NCBI RefSeq assembly: GCF_018604545.1
Contig: NZ_CP075896.1
Span: 5,518,001 to 5,582,000 of the forward strand
Direction: 5' to 3'
Length of the DNA stretch: 64,000 nt
Source: Streptomyces koelreuteriae
Lineage (GTDB): Bacteria > Actinomycetota > Actinomycetes > Streptomycetales > Streptomycetaceae
In this document: in pieces, positions 43,653 through 52,171 of the stretch
Layout: each line of letters starts with the position of its first letter
How positions within the stretch are numbered: the stretch's first letter is position 1
The notes under the pieces: generated by a model
The model's input: only the letters and a program-made list of their open reading frames with translations
Database searches by the model: none
Told to the model about the DNA's origin: nothing
Made by a program: the position numbers and the translations under genes

Positions 43653-44749
43653 CGCAGTGAGGCTCCTGTCTCGGCGTCGAAGACATGGGTGTGGTCGGGA
43701 TCGGCGGCGACCCGGACCTGCTCGTCGTGGGCGAGCCGTACCTCGGGGTCGGTGAGGACGACCAGATGCCGTTCCACACCGTCGAGGGAGAGGGTCGCCA
43801 GGCCCGACTCCAGCAGCGGTTCGTGCGCGACGACCCGGGCGGGCAGGCCGCCTTCGGCGGTGAGTGAGACGTCCTCGGGGCGGATCCCGACGACGACCTC
43901 CCGGCCTGCCTCCACGGAAACGGTCTCGGGCAGCGCGATCCGCACCGAGCCGGAGAGCCGGGCGTGCCCGTCGCCGGTGGCGATGCCGGGCAGCAGGGTG
44001 ATCGCGGGCTCGCCGACGAAGTCCGCGACGAACAGATTGGCCGGGCTGTCGTAGATCTCGTACGGGGTGCCGAGCTGCTGGATCACACCGTCCTTCATCA
44101 CGGCGATCCGGTCGGCGAGCGAGAGGGCCTCCTCCTGGTCGTGGGTGACCAGGATCGTGGTGTGGCCCAAGTCCTTCTGAATGCGCTTGAGTTCACGGCG
44201 GGTGGTGTCGCGCTGGGCCGCGTCCAGATGGGACAGCGGCTCGTCGAGGAGCAGCACGTCCGGCTCGCGGATCAGGGCCCGGGCGAGCGACACGCGCTGC
44301 TTCTGGCCGCTGGAGAGCCCGGCCGGTCGGGCATCGAGGAGGTCGGTCAGCCCGACTCTCTCGGCGATCTCCTTCACCTTGCGGTCGACGTCACCCCGGG
44401 ATCCCCGGGCGGCCTTCTTGCGCGCCTTCAGCCCGAACGCCAGGTTCTCCGCCACCGACAGCGGCGGATACAGCGCGTAGTTCTCGAACGCGACCCCGAT
44501 GTTCCGCTGCTGAGCGGGCCGTTCGACCACCGAGTCCCCGCCGACCAGGATGTCCCCGCCGGTGACCGACTCGAGACCGGCGATCATCCGCAGGGTCGTC
44601 GACTTGCCGCACCCGGAGGGCCCGAGCAGCCCGAGCAACTCCCCGGACCGCAGGCTCAGATCGATCCCGCGAACGGCATCCACCGAAGGCCGCCCCCGCG
44701 ACCGGTACGTCTTACGCAGCTCACGAAGCTCCAGTCCCGTTCCCGTCAT
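43649..44749 (-). CDS. ABC importer ATPase, MalK/UgpC-like (first of two)
   Basis: ATPase of 366 aa with a C-terminal TOBE/OB regulatory part. Walker A is GPSGCGKSTT, the signature LSSGQKQRVSLARAL, Walker B VLLLDEPLSHLDA and the H-loop ILVTHDQEEAL. The Q-loop reads VAFENYALYP, with Glu where Gln is usual. It overlaps the DeoR gene by 29 bases and the dehydrogenase by ATGA. With the second ATPase it probably forms a heterodimer energising the MalF/MalG-like pair. Confidence 0.95.
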   Translation of the reverse strand: MTGTGLELRELRKTYRSRGRPSVDAVRGIDLSLRSGELLGLLGPSGCGKSTTLRMIAGLESVTGGDILVGGDSVVERPAQQRNIGVAFENYALYPPLSVAENLAFGLKARKKAARGSRGDVDRKVKEIAERVGLTDLLDARPAGLSSGQKQRVSLARALIREPDVLLLDEPLSHLDAAQRDTTRRELKRIQKDLGHTTILVTHDQEEALSLADRIAVMKDGVIQQLGTPYEIYDSPANLFVADFVGEPAITLLPGIATGDGHARLSGSVRIALPETVSVEAGREVVVGIRPEDVSLTAEGGLPARVVAHEPLLESGLATLSLDGVERHLVVLTDPEVRLAHDEQVRVAADPDHTHVFDAETGASLR

Positions 44750-45551
44750 GGCCGCCCTTCGTCGCGCAAACCTCGTAACGGACCTTGTGCTCGTCCAGAT
44801 CCCGCAGTGCCTCCGCCGATGCCCCGTCGTCCACCAGGAGCGTGTCGAAGCGGGAGAGCGGGACGACCCGGTGCAGGGCGACCCGGCCGAGCTTGGTGTG
44901 GTCGATCAGCAGGACGTTCCGTGCCGCCGCGTCGAGCATCGCCCGCTTCACGGACACGATGTGCTGCTCCTGGTGGTAGGCGTAACCCCCGTGCACGGCC
45001 GACGTCGACGCGAAGCACACGTCCACGCGCAGTTGCTCGACCGCCTCCACGCAGGACACCCCGAGGAAGGAGGAGTGCAGCGGGTCGTAGTCGCCGCCGA
45101 GCGCCATCAGGTGGATGCCCCGCTGGTCGGAGAGGAGGTTGATGGCCTCCAGGAAGTTGGTGACGACCGTCAGCGGTGTGACCTCGCCCGTGCGCAGCCG
45201 CCTGGCTATCTCCAGGGTGGACGTGGAGTCGTCCAGCAGGATCGCCATGCCGGGCTCCACCATGCGCAGCGCGTGCTCGGCGACGGCGGCCTTCTCGGCC
45301 CGCATGGTCTTCAGCCGGTACTGCACGTTCGACTCGAAGACCCCCGACGGCTGCGCGGTCACCCCGCCCCGGGACTTGCGGACGATGCCCTGCCGTTCGA
45401 GTTCGTCGAGGTCGCGGTGGATGGTCATCAGGCTCACCCCGAACCGCTCGGCCAGCTCCGCCGCCGTCGCCGAGCCGTCGGCCAGCACCTGCTCGGCCAT
45501 GGCGGCCTGCCGCGCCGCGGGCCCCTGCTGTCCACCACTGCTGCTGCTCAT
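44721..45551 (-). CDS. DeoR family transcriptional regulator
   Basis: Sugar-responsive repressor of 276 aa. N-terminal DeoR HTH: MAEQVLADGSATAAELAERF and SLMTIHRDLDELERQGIVRK. The C-terminal isomerase-like effector domain has ILLDDSTSTLEIARRL, LTVVTNFLEAINLL, LGGDYDPLHSSFLG and VLLIDHTKLGRVAL. It is embedded between the two ATPase genes with overlaps on both sides and very likely controls the operon in response to a phosphorylated intermediate. The candidate operator is at 49943-49971. Confidence 0.94.
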   Translation of the reverse strand: MSSSSGGQQGPAARQAAMAEQVLADGSATAAELAERFGVSLMTIHRDLDELERQGIVRKSRGGVTAQPSGVFESNVQYRLKTMRAEKAAVAEHALRMVEPGMAILLDDSTSTLEIARRLRTGEVTPLTVVTNFLEAINLLSDQRGIHLMALGGDYDPLHSSFLGVSCVEAVEQLRVDVCFASTSAVHGGYAYHQEQHIVSVKRAMLDAAARNVLLIDHTKLGRVALHRVVPLSRFDTLLVDDGASAEALRDLDEHKVRYEVCATKGGHDGNGTGAS

Positions 45552-46636
45552 GATCGTGTCTCTATCCGTCGTCCCGGGCGCTCCGGCCGGTCGGCCTCGA
45601 ACAGCAGCAGGTTCTCAGGCCGGACCGCGAGCCGTACCGGTTCGTCCGCCCGAAGGCGTGCCGCGTCCACCCGGGGCGCCACCAGCGACACCCGCTGCTC
45701 CCCGGTCCCGAGCCGGACGGTGACCTCGACGGACCGCCCGAGCACCTCGGTGACGTACACGGTCCCGGTGAGTTCATGACCGTCGCCGCGCAGGGCGATG
45801 TCCCGGGGCCGCAGACCGACGAGGACGTCCGTGCCGGGCGAGGCCTGGGCCCGGACCGGCAGCTCGACCCCGCCCTCGGCCCGCACCCCGCTCTCCGTGA
45901 CCACCCCGGGCAGCAGATTGATCCGGGGCCGCCCGAAGGCCCGCGCGACCTCCGTGTCGTACGGCTGGTACCAGATCTCCTCCCGGGTGCCCGTCTGCAC
46001 GATCCGCCCGTCCCGGATGACCCCGATCCGGTCGCCGAGCGCCAGCGCCTCGACGGAGTCGTGGGTGACGTACAGCGTGGTCGTGTGCTGCACGGCCCCG
46101 ATCGCCTTCAGCTCGGCCCGCATCTGCTGGCGGAGTTTCGCGTCCAGGTGGGACAGCGGCTCGTCGAGGAGAAAGGCCCGGGCCGGGCGGACCAGCACCC
46201 GCCCGAGAGCGACCCGCTGCCGCTGGCCGTTGGACAACTGGCCCACCGGACGGTCCAGCAGCCCGGAGATGCCGAGCAGTTCGGCGACCGCGCCGATCCG
46301 CTGCCGGGCCTCGGCGGCGGGCAGCCGGTGCCGGGGGGAGCGCAGGGGCGAGGCCAGGTTGTCGTAGGCCGAGCGGTGCGGGTAGAGCGCGTAGCTCTCG
46401 AAGCACATGGCCACGCCCCGGTCGTAGGGCTCCACGCCCCGCATGTCCTTGCCGTCGAGCACGACCGTGCCGGAGTCGGGCGGTTCGAGCCCGGCGATGG
46501 TCTTGAGGGTCGTCGTCTTGCCGGCCCCGGAAGGTCCCAACAAGCAGAAGAACTCGCCCTCCCTGACGTCCAGTTCGAGTGCGTCGAGCGCGACGGTCTT
46601 GCCGTACGCCTTCCGTATCCCGCTCAGCGTGATCAT
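45548..46636 (-). CDS. ABC importer ATPase, MalK/UgpC-like (second of two)
   Basis: ATPase of 362 aa: Walker A GPSGAGKTTT, Q-loop VAMCFESYALYPHRSA (Glu in place of Gln), signature LSNGQRQRVALGRVL, Walker B AFLLDEPLSHLDA, H-loop LYVTHDSVEAL and a C-terminal OB/TOBE region (VGLRPRDIAL). It starts at ATG 46636 overlapping the permease stop and ends overlapping the DeoR start, both by ATGA. Two non-identical ATPases in one operon are typical of glycerol/polyol ABC importers rather than of MalK-shared sugar systems. Confidence 0.95.
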   Translation of the reverse strand: MITLSGIRKAYGKTVALDALELDVREGEFFCLLGPSGAGKTTTLKTIAGLEPPDSGTVVLDGKDMRGVEPYDRGVAMCFESYALYPHRSAYDNLASPLRSPRHRLPAAEARQRIGAVAELLGISGLLDRPVGQLSNGQRQRVALGRVLVRPARAFLLDEPLSHLDAKLRQQMRAELKAIGAVQHTTTLYVTHDSVEALALGDRIGVIRDGRIVQTGTREEIWYQPYDTEVARAFGRPRINLLPGVVTESGVRAEGGVELPVRAQASPGTDVLVGLRPRDIALRGDGHELTGTVYVTEVLGRSVEVTVRLGTGEQRVSLVAPRVDAARLRADEPVRLAVRPENLLLFEADRPERPGRRIETRS

Positions 46637-47457
46637 GATTTCACCGCCCCGAACGACAGGCCCCGCACCAGATACCGCTGGATCGTCAGCGCCAGCAGCA
46701 GCGGCGGTACGACGGAGACGAGTGCCGCTGCGGCCGTCAGGTTGTACTTGGGCCGGTCCCCGCCGAGGAAGGACAGCGCGCCCACGGTCACCGTCTGGGC
46801 CTCGTTGGAGGTGAGGATCAGCGGGAAGACGAAGTTGTTCCAGGCGAAGATGAAGGCCAGCAGCGACACCGCCGCGATACCCGGCTTGACCAGCGGCAGG
46901 GCGACACGGAAGAACGCCTGCTTGCGGGTGTAGCCGTCCAGCAGGGCCGCCTGCTCCAACTCCGGTGTCAGATCGGCGAAGTAGGACCGCATGATCCACA
47001 CGATCAGCGGCAGCGTCACCAGTTGCAGCACCCACACCATGCCGACGTACGTGTCGAACAGGCCGAGCTTCTGGTACAGCACGAACAGCGGGATGATCAC
47101 GGTCAGTTCGGGTGCGAAGCGGAACGACAGCAGCGTGAACATTAGGTTCTCGGAGCCCTTGAACCGCCACCGCGCCGAGGCGTACGCCGCCGGCAGACCG
47201 ACGACGAGCGACAGCGCGACCGCCCCCACCGACACCACCAGGCTGTTGACGAAGAACCGCACGAACGGAATGCCCTCGCTGTCGCCGAGGACCGTCCGGT
47301 AGCCGTCGAGGGTGGGGGAGAAGGAGAAGTAGGTGGAGAAGAGCTGGTCGGTCGGCTTCAGCGACAGGATCACCATCCAGGCGATGGGGAACAGCGCGAA
47401 GACGAAGTAGAGGATCAGGGCGGTGTCGCACACCCACCCCACCAGGCGTTTCCTCAT
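46633..47457 (-). CDS. ABC sugar/polyol permease, MalG-like
   Basis: Inner-membrane permease of 274 aa with six predicted helices and the coupling EAA loop EQAALLDGYTRKQAFFRVALP. The conserved MalG-like opening WVCDTALILYFVFALFPIAW and the NSLVVSVGAVALSLVVGLPAAYA segment are present. It overlaps the MalF-like gene upstream and the ATPase downstream by ATGA. Confidence 0.94.
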   Translation of the reverse strand: MRKRLVGWVCDTALILYFVFALFPIAWMVILSLKPTDQLFSTYFSFSPTLDGYRTVLGDSEGIPFVRFFVNSLVVSVGAVALSLVVGLPAAYASARWRFKGSENLMFTLLSFRFAPELTVIIPLFVLYQKLGLFDTYVGMVWVLQLVTLPLIVWIMRSYFADLTPELEQAALLDGYTRKQAFFRVALPLVKPGIAAVSLLAFIFAWNNFVFPLILTSNEAQTVTVGALSFLGGDRPKYNLTAAAALVSVVPPLLLALTIQRYLVRGLSFGAVKS

Positions 47458-48332
47458 GAGGTGACCTCCGCGGCCTTCCGCTGGATCTTCCCGAGATGCT
47501 TCACCAGCACCATCGCGGCCAGATACACCACGGCCCACAGCACGATCGTGTAGCTGATCCCGAAGGAGTACCGCTGGAAGCGGATCGCTTCGAGATACGC
47601 CCGGATCTGGAGCACCACCGTCGAGTCACCCGGCCCGCCCTCCGTCAGGGCGTAGATGATGTCGAACACCTTCAGCGAGTCCATGAACCGGAAGATCACC
47701 GCGACCAGCACATACGGCCACAGCATCGGCAGCGTCAGCCGCCGGAAGGTGTACCACCACCCCGCGCCGTCCACGGCCGCCGCCTCGAACGGGGAGGTGG
47801 GCAGCGACCGCAGACCGGCGAGGGCGAGGATCGCCACGAACGGGGTGTACACCCACACGTCCACGGCGATCGACGACAGCAGCGCGCCCGTCGGGGTGTC
47901 GGTCCACTGCACCCCGCCGAGACCGAAGGGCCGCAGCAGGTAGTTGACCACCCCGACCGACGGCTGGAGCATCAGCTTCCAGATGATCGCCGCGATCACC
48001 GGGGCGATCATCAGCGGCAGGATCAGGATCTTCTCCAGGACCCGGCCCAGCAGCGTCGAGCGGTGCAGCAGCAGGGCGACGGCCACCCCGAGCACGGTCT
48101 CGACGAAGGCCGCCCCGACCGCGTACAGCACCGTCACCCACGCCGAGTTCCAGAACGCCTCCTGCGTGAAGACGGTCGAGTAGTTCTCGAACCGCACCAT
48201 GTCCGGCTGCGGCTTGCTCGCCGAGAAGTCGAACAGCGTGTAGTACAGCCCGAGCCCGAAGGGATAGAGGATCCCGCAGGTCAGCAGCAGGGCCGGGACG
48301 ATCAGGAAGTACGGGCGCAGGGCCAGGCGCAT
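47454..48332 (-). CDS. ABC sugar/polyol permease, MalF-like
   Basis: Inner-membrane permease of 292 aa: six helices, starting ALRPYFLIVPALLLTCGILY, and the EAA loop FEAAAVDGAGWWYTFRRLTL. ATG 48332 follows AAAGGA at about 9 bases; that purine run lies in an arm of the large inverted repeat between this gene and the binding-protein gene, so folding of that repeat could hide the ribosome-binding site. Confidence 0.94.
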   Translation of the reverse strand: MRLALRPYFLIVPALLLTCGILYPFGLGLYYTLFDFSASKPQPDMVRFENYSTVFTQEAFWNSAWVTVLYAVGAAFVETVLGVAVALLLHRSTLLGRVLEKILILPLMIAPVIAAIIWKLMLQPSVGVVNYLLRPFGLGGVQWTDTPTGALLSSIAVDVWVYTPFVAILALAGLRSLPTSPFEAAAVDGAGWWYTFRRLTLPMLWPYVLVAVIFRFMDSLKVFDIIYALTEGGPGDSTVVLQIRAYLEAIRFQRYSFGISYTIVLWAVVYLAAMVLVKHLGKIQRKAAEVTS

Positions 48333-48334
48333 GC

Positions 48335-48503
48335 GTAGGGGTCCTTTTACTATGAGCGTCCGATCAGGGCGCGTGGTCTGGTGCCGTGCATCGCAAGGCG
48401 CCGGAGCGTCCTCGTGGCGGAGCCACGTGGGCGTTTCGGCAACGCGGCGAGGTGCGGTGCCAGGCCGCGTGACCCGGGCGGGCATAGTGAAAGGACCCCT
48501 TAC
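48335..48503. repeat. 169-bp element with 20-bp terminal inverted repeats between binding-protein and permease genes
   Basis: GTAGGGGTCCTTTTACTATG (48335-48354) is the near-perfect inverse of 48483-48503 (CATAGTGAAAGGACCCCTTAC). The interior contains a perfect CGTGGC-GGA-GCCACG hairpin at its centre (about 48412-48426) and further imperfect pairing, so the whole segment can fold into one long stem. The right arm includes the stop codon of the binding-protein gene. It could be a MITE-like insertion or an mRNA-stabilising or attenuating structure. Confidence 0.85.
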
Positions 48504-49921
48504 CCCACCTTGTCGGCGAGGTCGTCCGCCAGCCCGTCCAGGACGGACTTCGCGCCCTGGCCGCCGTAGATCTCCTGGAGGGCCGCCGCCCAGCTCGTCG
48601 TCGCGTCGAAGAACTGCGCCTGCGGGGTGAACTGGATCTTCGTCTGGTCGACGACCGTCTCGAAGGTCTCCAGGAAGCCCGGCAGATGACGCATCTTGTC
48701 CTTGTACGCGGCGTCGTCGGCGACCGACTTGCGCACCGGGTCGATGTGGTTGTGCGTGATCGCGCTCTTGCGCAGATGCTCCTTGCCGGTCGCCCACTGC
48801 AGGAACAGCCAACTGGCGCTCTTCTTCTTGCTCTTGGCGTTCATGCCGAGCGACCAGATCCACATGTTGGTGGCCAGCGACCCGTCCGGACCCTTCGGCC
48901 CCGGATGGAAGGCGATCTTCCCGGAGGCGGGGCTCGCGCCCTTCACGGCCTGGAAGTAGGCGGCCGTGTCGGCGTCGAACAGCATCCCGGCCTTCTTCGC
49001 GCCCAGGTCGCTGGAGCACTGGTACCAGGTGTACGACGTCCAGGACGGCGGGCCGCCCCGCTTGACCATCCGCGCCCAGTCCTCGGTGAAGGCGACGGCC
49101 TCGGGGCTGTTCATGGCGGGCGTGAGCTTCCCGCCGTCGACGGTGAAGTCCTTCAGCCCGTTGCGGGCGTACATCGTCATGAAGCCGGGGTGGATGGTGG
49201 CCCAGCTCCTGGAGCCGCGTACGGCGATCCCGTACATCCCGTCGAAACCGGCGCCCGGCGCCTTCCGCTTGATGGTCTCGGCGAGTTCGGTCAGCTCGTC
49301 GAACGACTCGGCCGGCTTCACCCCGAGCTTCGTGAACACCTCGGTGTTGTAGGCGACGACGTTCGTCTCCCAGCCCCACGGCAGCGCGTACTGCCCGCCC
49401 CGGCCGAGCGGCGCGCCCGCCTTCAGCGACCACTGGTCGGCCTGGAGCAGGTTGGGGAAGAAGTCCCCCTGGTCCCATTCGGAGCCGGTCGCCGCGGAGT
49501 TGCGCATCCAGGGCCCGAGATCCTCCAGCCAGTTCGGCGGCCCGTACTGCCACACCATGTACGCGCCGAGCATGAACACGTCGTAGGAGGCGCGCCCGCT
49601 GGACAGGTCCACGGTGAGCTTGTCGAAGTAGTTGTCCTCGGGGAAGACGTCGTACTCGACCTTGATGCCGGTCTTCTCGGTGAACGACTTCAGGTCGGCT
49701 ATCAGGGCGTCCGTGTACGGGTGCTTGTTGAGCAGCGCCTTGACGGTGGTGCCCTTCTCCCGCTTCCAGTCGAAGGAACCGGTGATGTCGTCCGCCGCTG
49801 ACCCGTCGCTCTTGCTGTCGTTCCCGCCGAATCCGGAGCCGCAGGCCGTGAGCAGCGGGGCCGCGGCAGCACCGGCGGCGAGGGCGAGGAAGCGCCGGCG
49901 GTCGTGCACGTGCGTGTCCAT
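48500..49921 (-). CDS. ABC extracellular solute-binding lipoprotein (family 1)
   Basis: Substrate-binding lipoprotein of 473 aa. ATG 49921 follows GGAGGT at 5 bases. The signal combines a twin-arginine motif (DRRRFLALAAG) with a lipobox LTAC/GSG, a frequent Streptomyces arrangement. The mature part has the family-1 pattern (FTEKTGIKVEYDVFPEDNY; YALPWGWETNVVAYNTEVF; LATNMWIWSLGMNAKSKKKS). First gene of the operon, separated from the permeases by the 169-bp inverted repeat, so it can be expressed at a higher level than the membrane components. Confidence 0.95.
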   Translation of the reverse strand: MDTHVHDRRRFLALAAGAAAAPLLTACGSGFGGNDSKSDGSAADDITGSFDWKREKGTTVKALLNKHPYTDALIADLKSFTEKTGIKVEYDVFPEDNYFDKLTVDLSSGRASYDVFMLGAYMVWQYGPPNWLEDLGPWMRNSAATGSEWDQGDFFPNLLQADQWSLKAGAPLGRGGQYALPWGWETNVVAYNTEVFTKLGVKPAESFDELTELAETIKRKAPGAGFDGMYGIAVRGSRSWATIHPGFMTMYARNGLKDFTVDGGKLTPAMNSPEAVAFTEDWARMVKRGGPPSWTSYTWYQCSSDLGAKKAGMLFDADTAAYFQAVKGASPASGKIAFHPGPKGPDGSLATNMWIWSLGMNAKSKKKSASWLFLQWATGKEHLRKSAITHNHIDPVRKSVADDAAYKDKMRHLPGFLETFETVVDQTKIQFTPQAQFFDATTSWAAALQEIYGGQGAKSVLDGLADDLADKVG

Positions 49922-49942
49922 CCGTACCTCCACGTGGAGCCT

Positions 49943-49971
49943 GGTTAACACGTCGAGTCGACTCGTTAACC
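49943..49971. promoter_or_regulatory. Candidate DeoR operator / divergent promoter region
   Basis: GGTTAAC (49943-49949), the 12-bp palindrome CGAGTCGACTCG (49954-49965) and GTTAACC (49965-49971) sit together between the divergent binding-protein and kinase genes. The two GTTAAC boxes flank the central palindrome slightly off-centre. It is a plausible binding site for the operon's DeoR protein. Confidence 0.55.
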
Positions 49972-50069
49972 GAGGGTGGAACGGCTGAAGTTGGGCGTCA
50001 ATCCCTCGCGCACGGGAAAATCTCAGGGCAGAGTGTGAAGTTCACGGATTCATATGTGCGGGAGGCCGT

Positions 50070-51536
50070 ATGACGCACGAGCACGAGGCCTGGCTGGGGA
50101 TCGACCTGGGCACGCAGAGCGTCCGCGTGCTGCTGGTCACGGCCGACGGCACGGTCCTCGGCAGCGGCTCGGCCCCGCTGACCGGGCGCCGCGAGGGGGT
50201 GCGGCACGAGCAGGACCCCGTGCGCTGGTGGGAGGCGCTGTGCACGGCGTCCCGGGCGGCGCTCGCCCGGGCGCCCGGTGTGCCGATCGGCGGACTCGCG
50301 GTGTGCGGCACCTCCGGCACGGTCCTGCTCACGGACGGCTCGGGCCGCTCGGTGAGCCCCGCGCTGATGTACGACGACGGACGCGCGGCGGCGGAGGCGG
50401 CCCGGGCCCGGGAGGCGGGGCTCGCGGTGCAGGACACCTGGGCGCTGCCGAAGGCGCTGTGGCTGCTGGGGGAGTACGGCCCCGGCCTGCGCCTCGCCCA
50501 CCAGCCCGACCTGATCGTCTCCCGCCTCACCGGCGAACCGCCCCCGGCCGACTCCAGCCACGCCCTCAAGACGGGCTACGACCTCCACCGCGAGGCCTGG
50601 CCGGAGACCGCCCTGGCCCAACTGGGCATCCCAGAGCGTCTGTTGCCCGACGTCGTACGCCCGGGCACCCGTCTCGGCGAGGTCAGCGCGCAGGCCGCCG
50701 ACGCCACCGGCATCCCCGCCGGCACCCCGGTGCTCGCCGGCATGACCGACGGCTGCGCGGCCCAGATCGCCTCGGGCGCGCTGCGGCCCGGCGCCTGGAA
50801 CTCGGTGCTCGGCACCACGCTCGTGCTCAAGGGAGCCGCCCGGGACCCGGTCCGGGACCCCACCGGCGTGGTCTACAACCACCGCGCACCCGACGGCACC
50901 TGGCTGCCCGGCGGGGCGTCGAGCGTGGGCGCCGGGGCCCTCGCGGCGCACTTCCCGGACGCCGACCCGTCGGCCATGGACGAGCGGGCGGCGGCCTTCG
51001 AACCGGCCCGTGCGATCGCCTACCCGCTGGTGTCGCCGGGGGAGCGGTTCCCCTTCCGGGCACCCGAGGCCACCGGGTTCCTCCTCGGCGACCCCGCCGA
51101 CGACGCCGAGCGGTGGGCCGCCCTGCTCCAGGGCGTGGGCTTCGCCGAACGCCTCTGCCTGGACTACCTCCACCACCTCGGCGCCCCCCTCGACGGCCCG
51201 CTCACCTTCACCGGCGGCGGCGCCCGCAGCCCCTACTGGAACCAGCTCCGCGCCGACATCCTCGGCCGCCCGGCTCGCGTCCCGGAACAGACGGAACCCG
51301 CCCTGGGCATGGCGGCGCTGGCCGCGTACGGGGTGTCGGGAGCCGGAGCGCTCGCCGATGTCGCCGAGCGCATGGTCCGCGTCCGAACGGTGCTCGAACC
51401 CCGCGCCGAGCACACGGCCCGCTTCGCGGAGCCGTACGCTCGCCTCGTCGACGCACTGGAGGAACGCGGCTGGCTGCCCGCCGACGTCGCGCACACCGCC
51501 CGTACCCGCCCGCACTCGGACCACGGAAAGCCATGA
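50070..51536 (+). CDS. FGGY-family carbohydrate kinase, second copy (xylulokinase-like)
   Basis: Kinase of 488 aa, ATG 50070 after GGAGG. Motifs are GIDLGTQSVRVLLV, LAVCGTSGTVLLTD, LAGMTDGCAAQIASGA (catalytic Asp in MTDGC) and the ATP-binding FTGGGARSPYWNQLRADILG. It differs clearly from the kinase in the ABC operon. Divergently transcribed from that operon across a shared promoter region, so probably under the same DeoR control. Its stop overlaps the phosphatase start (ATGA). Confidence 0.93.
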   Translation: MTHEHEAWLGIDLGTQSVRVLLVTADGTVLGSGSAPLTGRREGVRHEQDPVRWWEALCTASRAALARAPGVPIGGLAVCGTSGTVLLTDGSGRSVSPALMYDDGRAAAEAARAREAGLAVQDTWALPKALWLLGEYGPGLRLAHQPDLIVSRLTGEPPPADSSHALKTGYDLHREAWPETALAQLGIPERLLPDVVRPGTRLGEVSAQAADATGIPAGTPVLAGMTDGCAAQIASGALRPGAWNSVLGTTLVLKGAARDPVRDPTGVVYNHRAPDGTWLPGGASSVGAGALAAHFPDADPSAMDERAAAFEPARAIAYPLVSPGERFPFRAPEATGFLLGDPADDAERWAALLQGVGFAERLCLDYLHHLGAPLDGPLTFTGGGARSPYWNQLRADILGRPARVPEQTEPALGMAALAAYGVSGAGALADVAERMVRVRTVLEPRAEHTARFAEPYARLVDALEERGWLPADVAHTARTRPHSDHGKP

Positions 51537-52159
51537 CCCCCACCACCCTTCTCCTGGCCCGGCACGGGCAGACCGTCTGGCACGCCGAGAACCGGTACGC
51601 CGGGGTCAGCGACATTGACCTCACCGACACCGGCCGCGCCCAGGCCGAGGCCCTCGGCCGGTGGGCCGCCGCCCACCCCGTCGACGCGATCTGGACGTCC
51701 CCGCTGTCCCGGGCCCGCGCCACCGCCGAGCCCGCCTGCCGCGCCCTGGGCCTCGCCGCGGAGGTCGAACCGGGCCTGCGGGAATGCGACTTCGGCGTGG
51801 TCGAGGGGCGGACGCTCGCCGAGTTCGAGTCGGAGGACCCGGAGTGGGCCGCGGCCTACCGCGCCGACCCGGTCGCCCACTCCTTCCCCGGCGCCGAGGA
51901 TCCGCTGGCGGCGGCGGCCCGGGGAATCCGCGCCCTGCGGGGCATCGCCACCGCCCACCCCGGCGGCCGCGTCCTGGTCGTCGCCCACAACACCCTGCTG
52001 CGGCTGGTGCTGTGCACACTGCTGTCCATCCCGCCCCGCGAGTACCGCAGAGTGCTCCCGCGGCTGCGGAACGCCGGGCTCAGCGAACTGCGCATGAACT
52101 CCGACGGTTCCGCCGCACTCCTCTCACTCAATGTGCCCTGCGAGACCGAAGTGCCGTAG
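51533..52159 (+). CDS. Histidine phosphatase superfamily (phosphoglycerate mutase-like) protein
   Basis: Phosphatase of 208 aa with the catalytic LARHGQTVWHAENRYAG (RHG, residues about 9-11), the acid donor Glu in LRECDFGVVEGRT and the second His in LVVAHNTLLRLVL. It is coupled to the FGGY kinase by ATGA. The expected reaction is removal of phosphate from a small phosphoester, perhaps a sugar phosphate made by the adjacent kinase. Confidence 0.93.
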   Translation: MTPTTLLLARHGQTVWHAENRYAGVSDIDLTDTGRAQAEALGRWAAAHPVDAIWTSPLSRARATAEPACRALGLAAEVEPGLRECDFGVVEGRTLAEFESEDPEWAAAYRADPVAHSFPGAEDPLAAAARGIRALRGIATAHPGGRVLVVAHNTLLRLVLCTLLSIPPREYRRVLPRLRNAGLSELRMNSDGSAALLSLNVPCETEVP

Positions 52160-52171
52160 CACCATGGGCCC

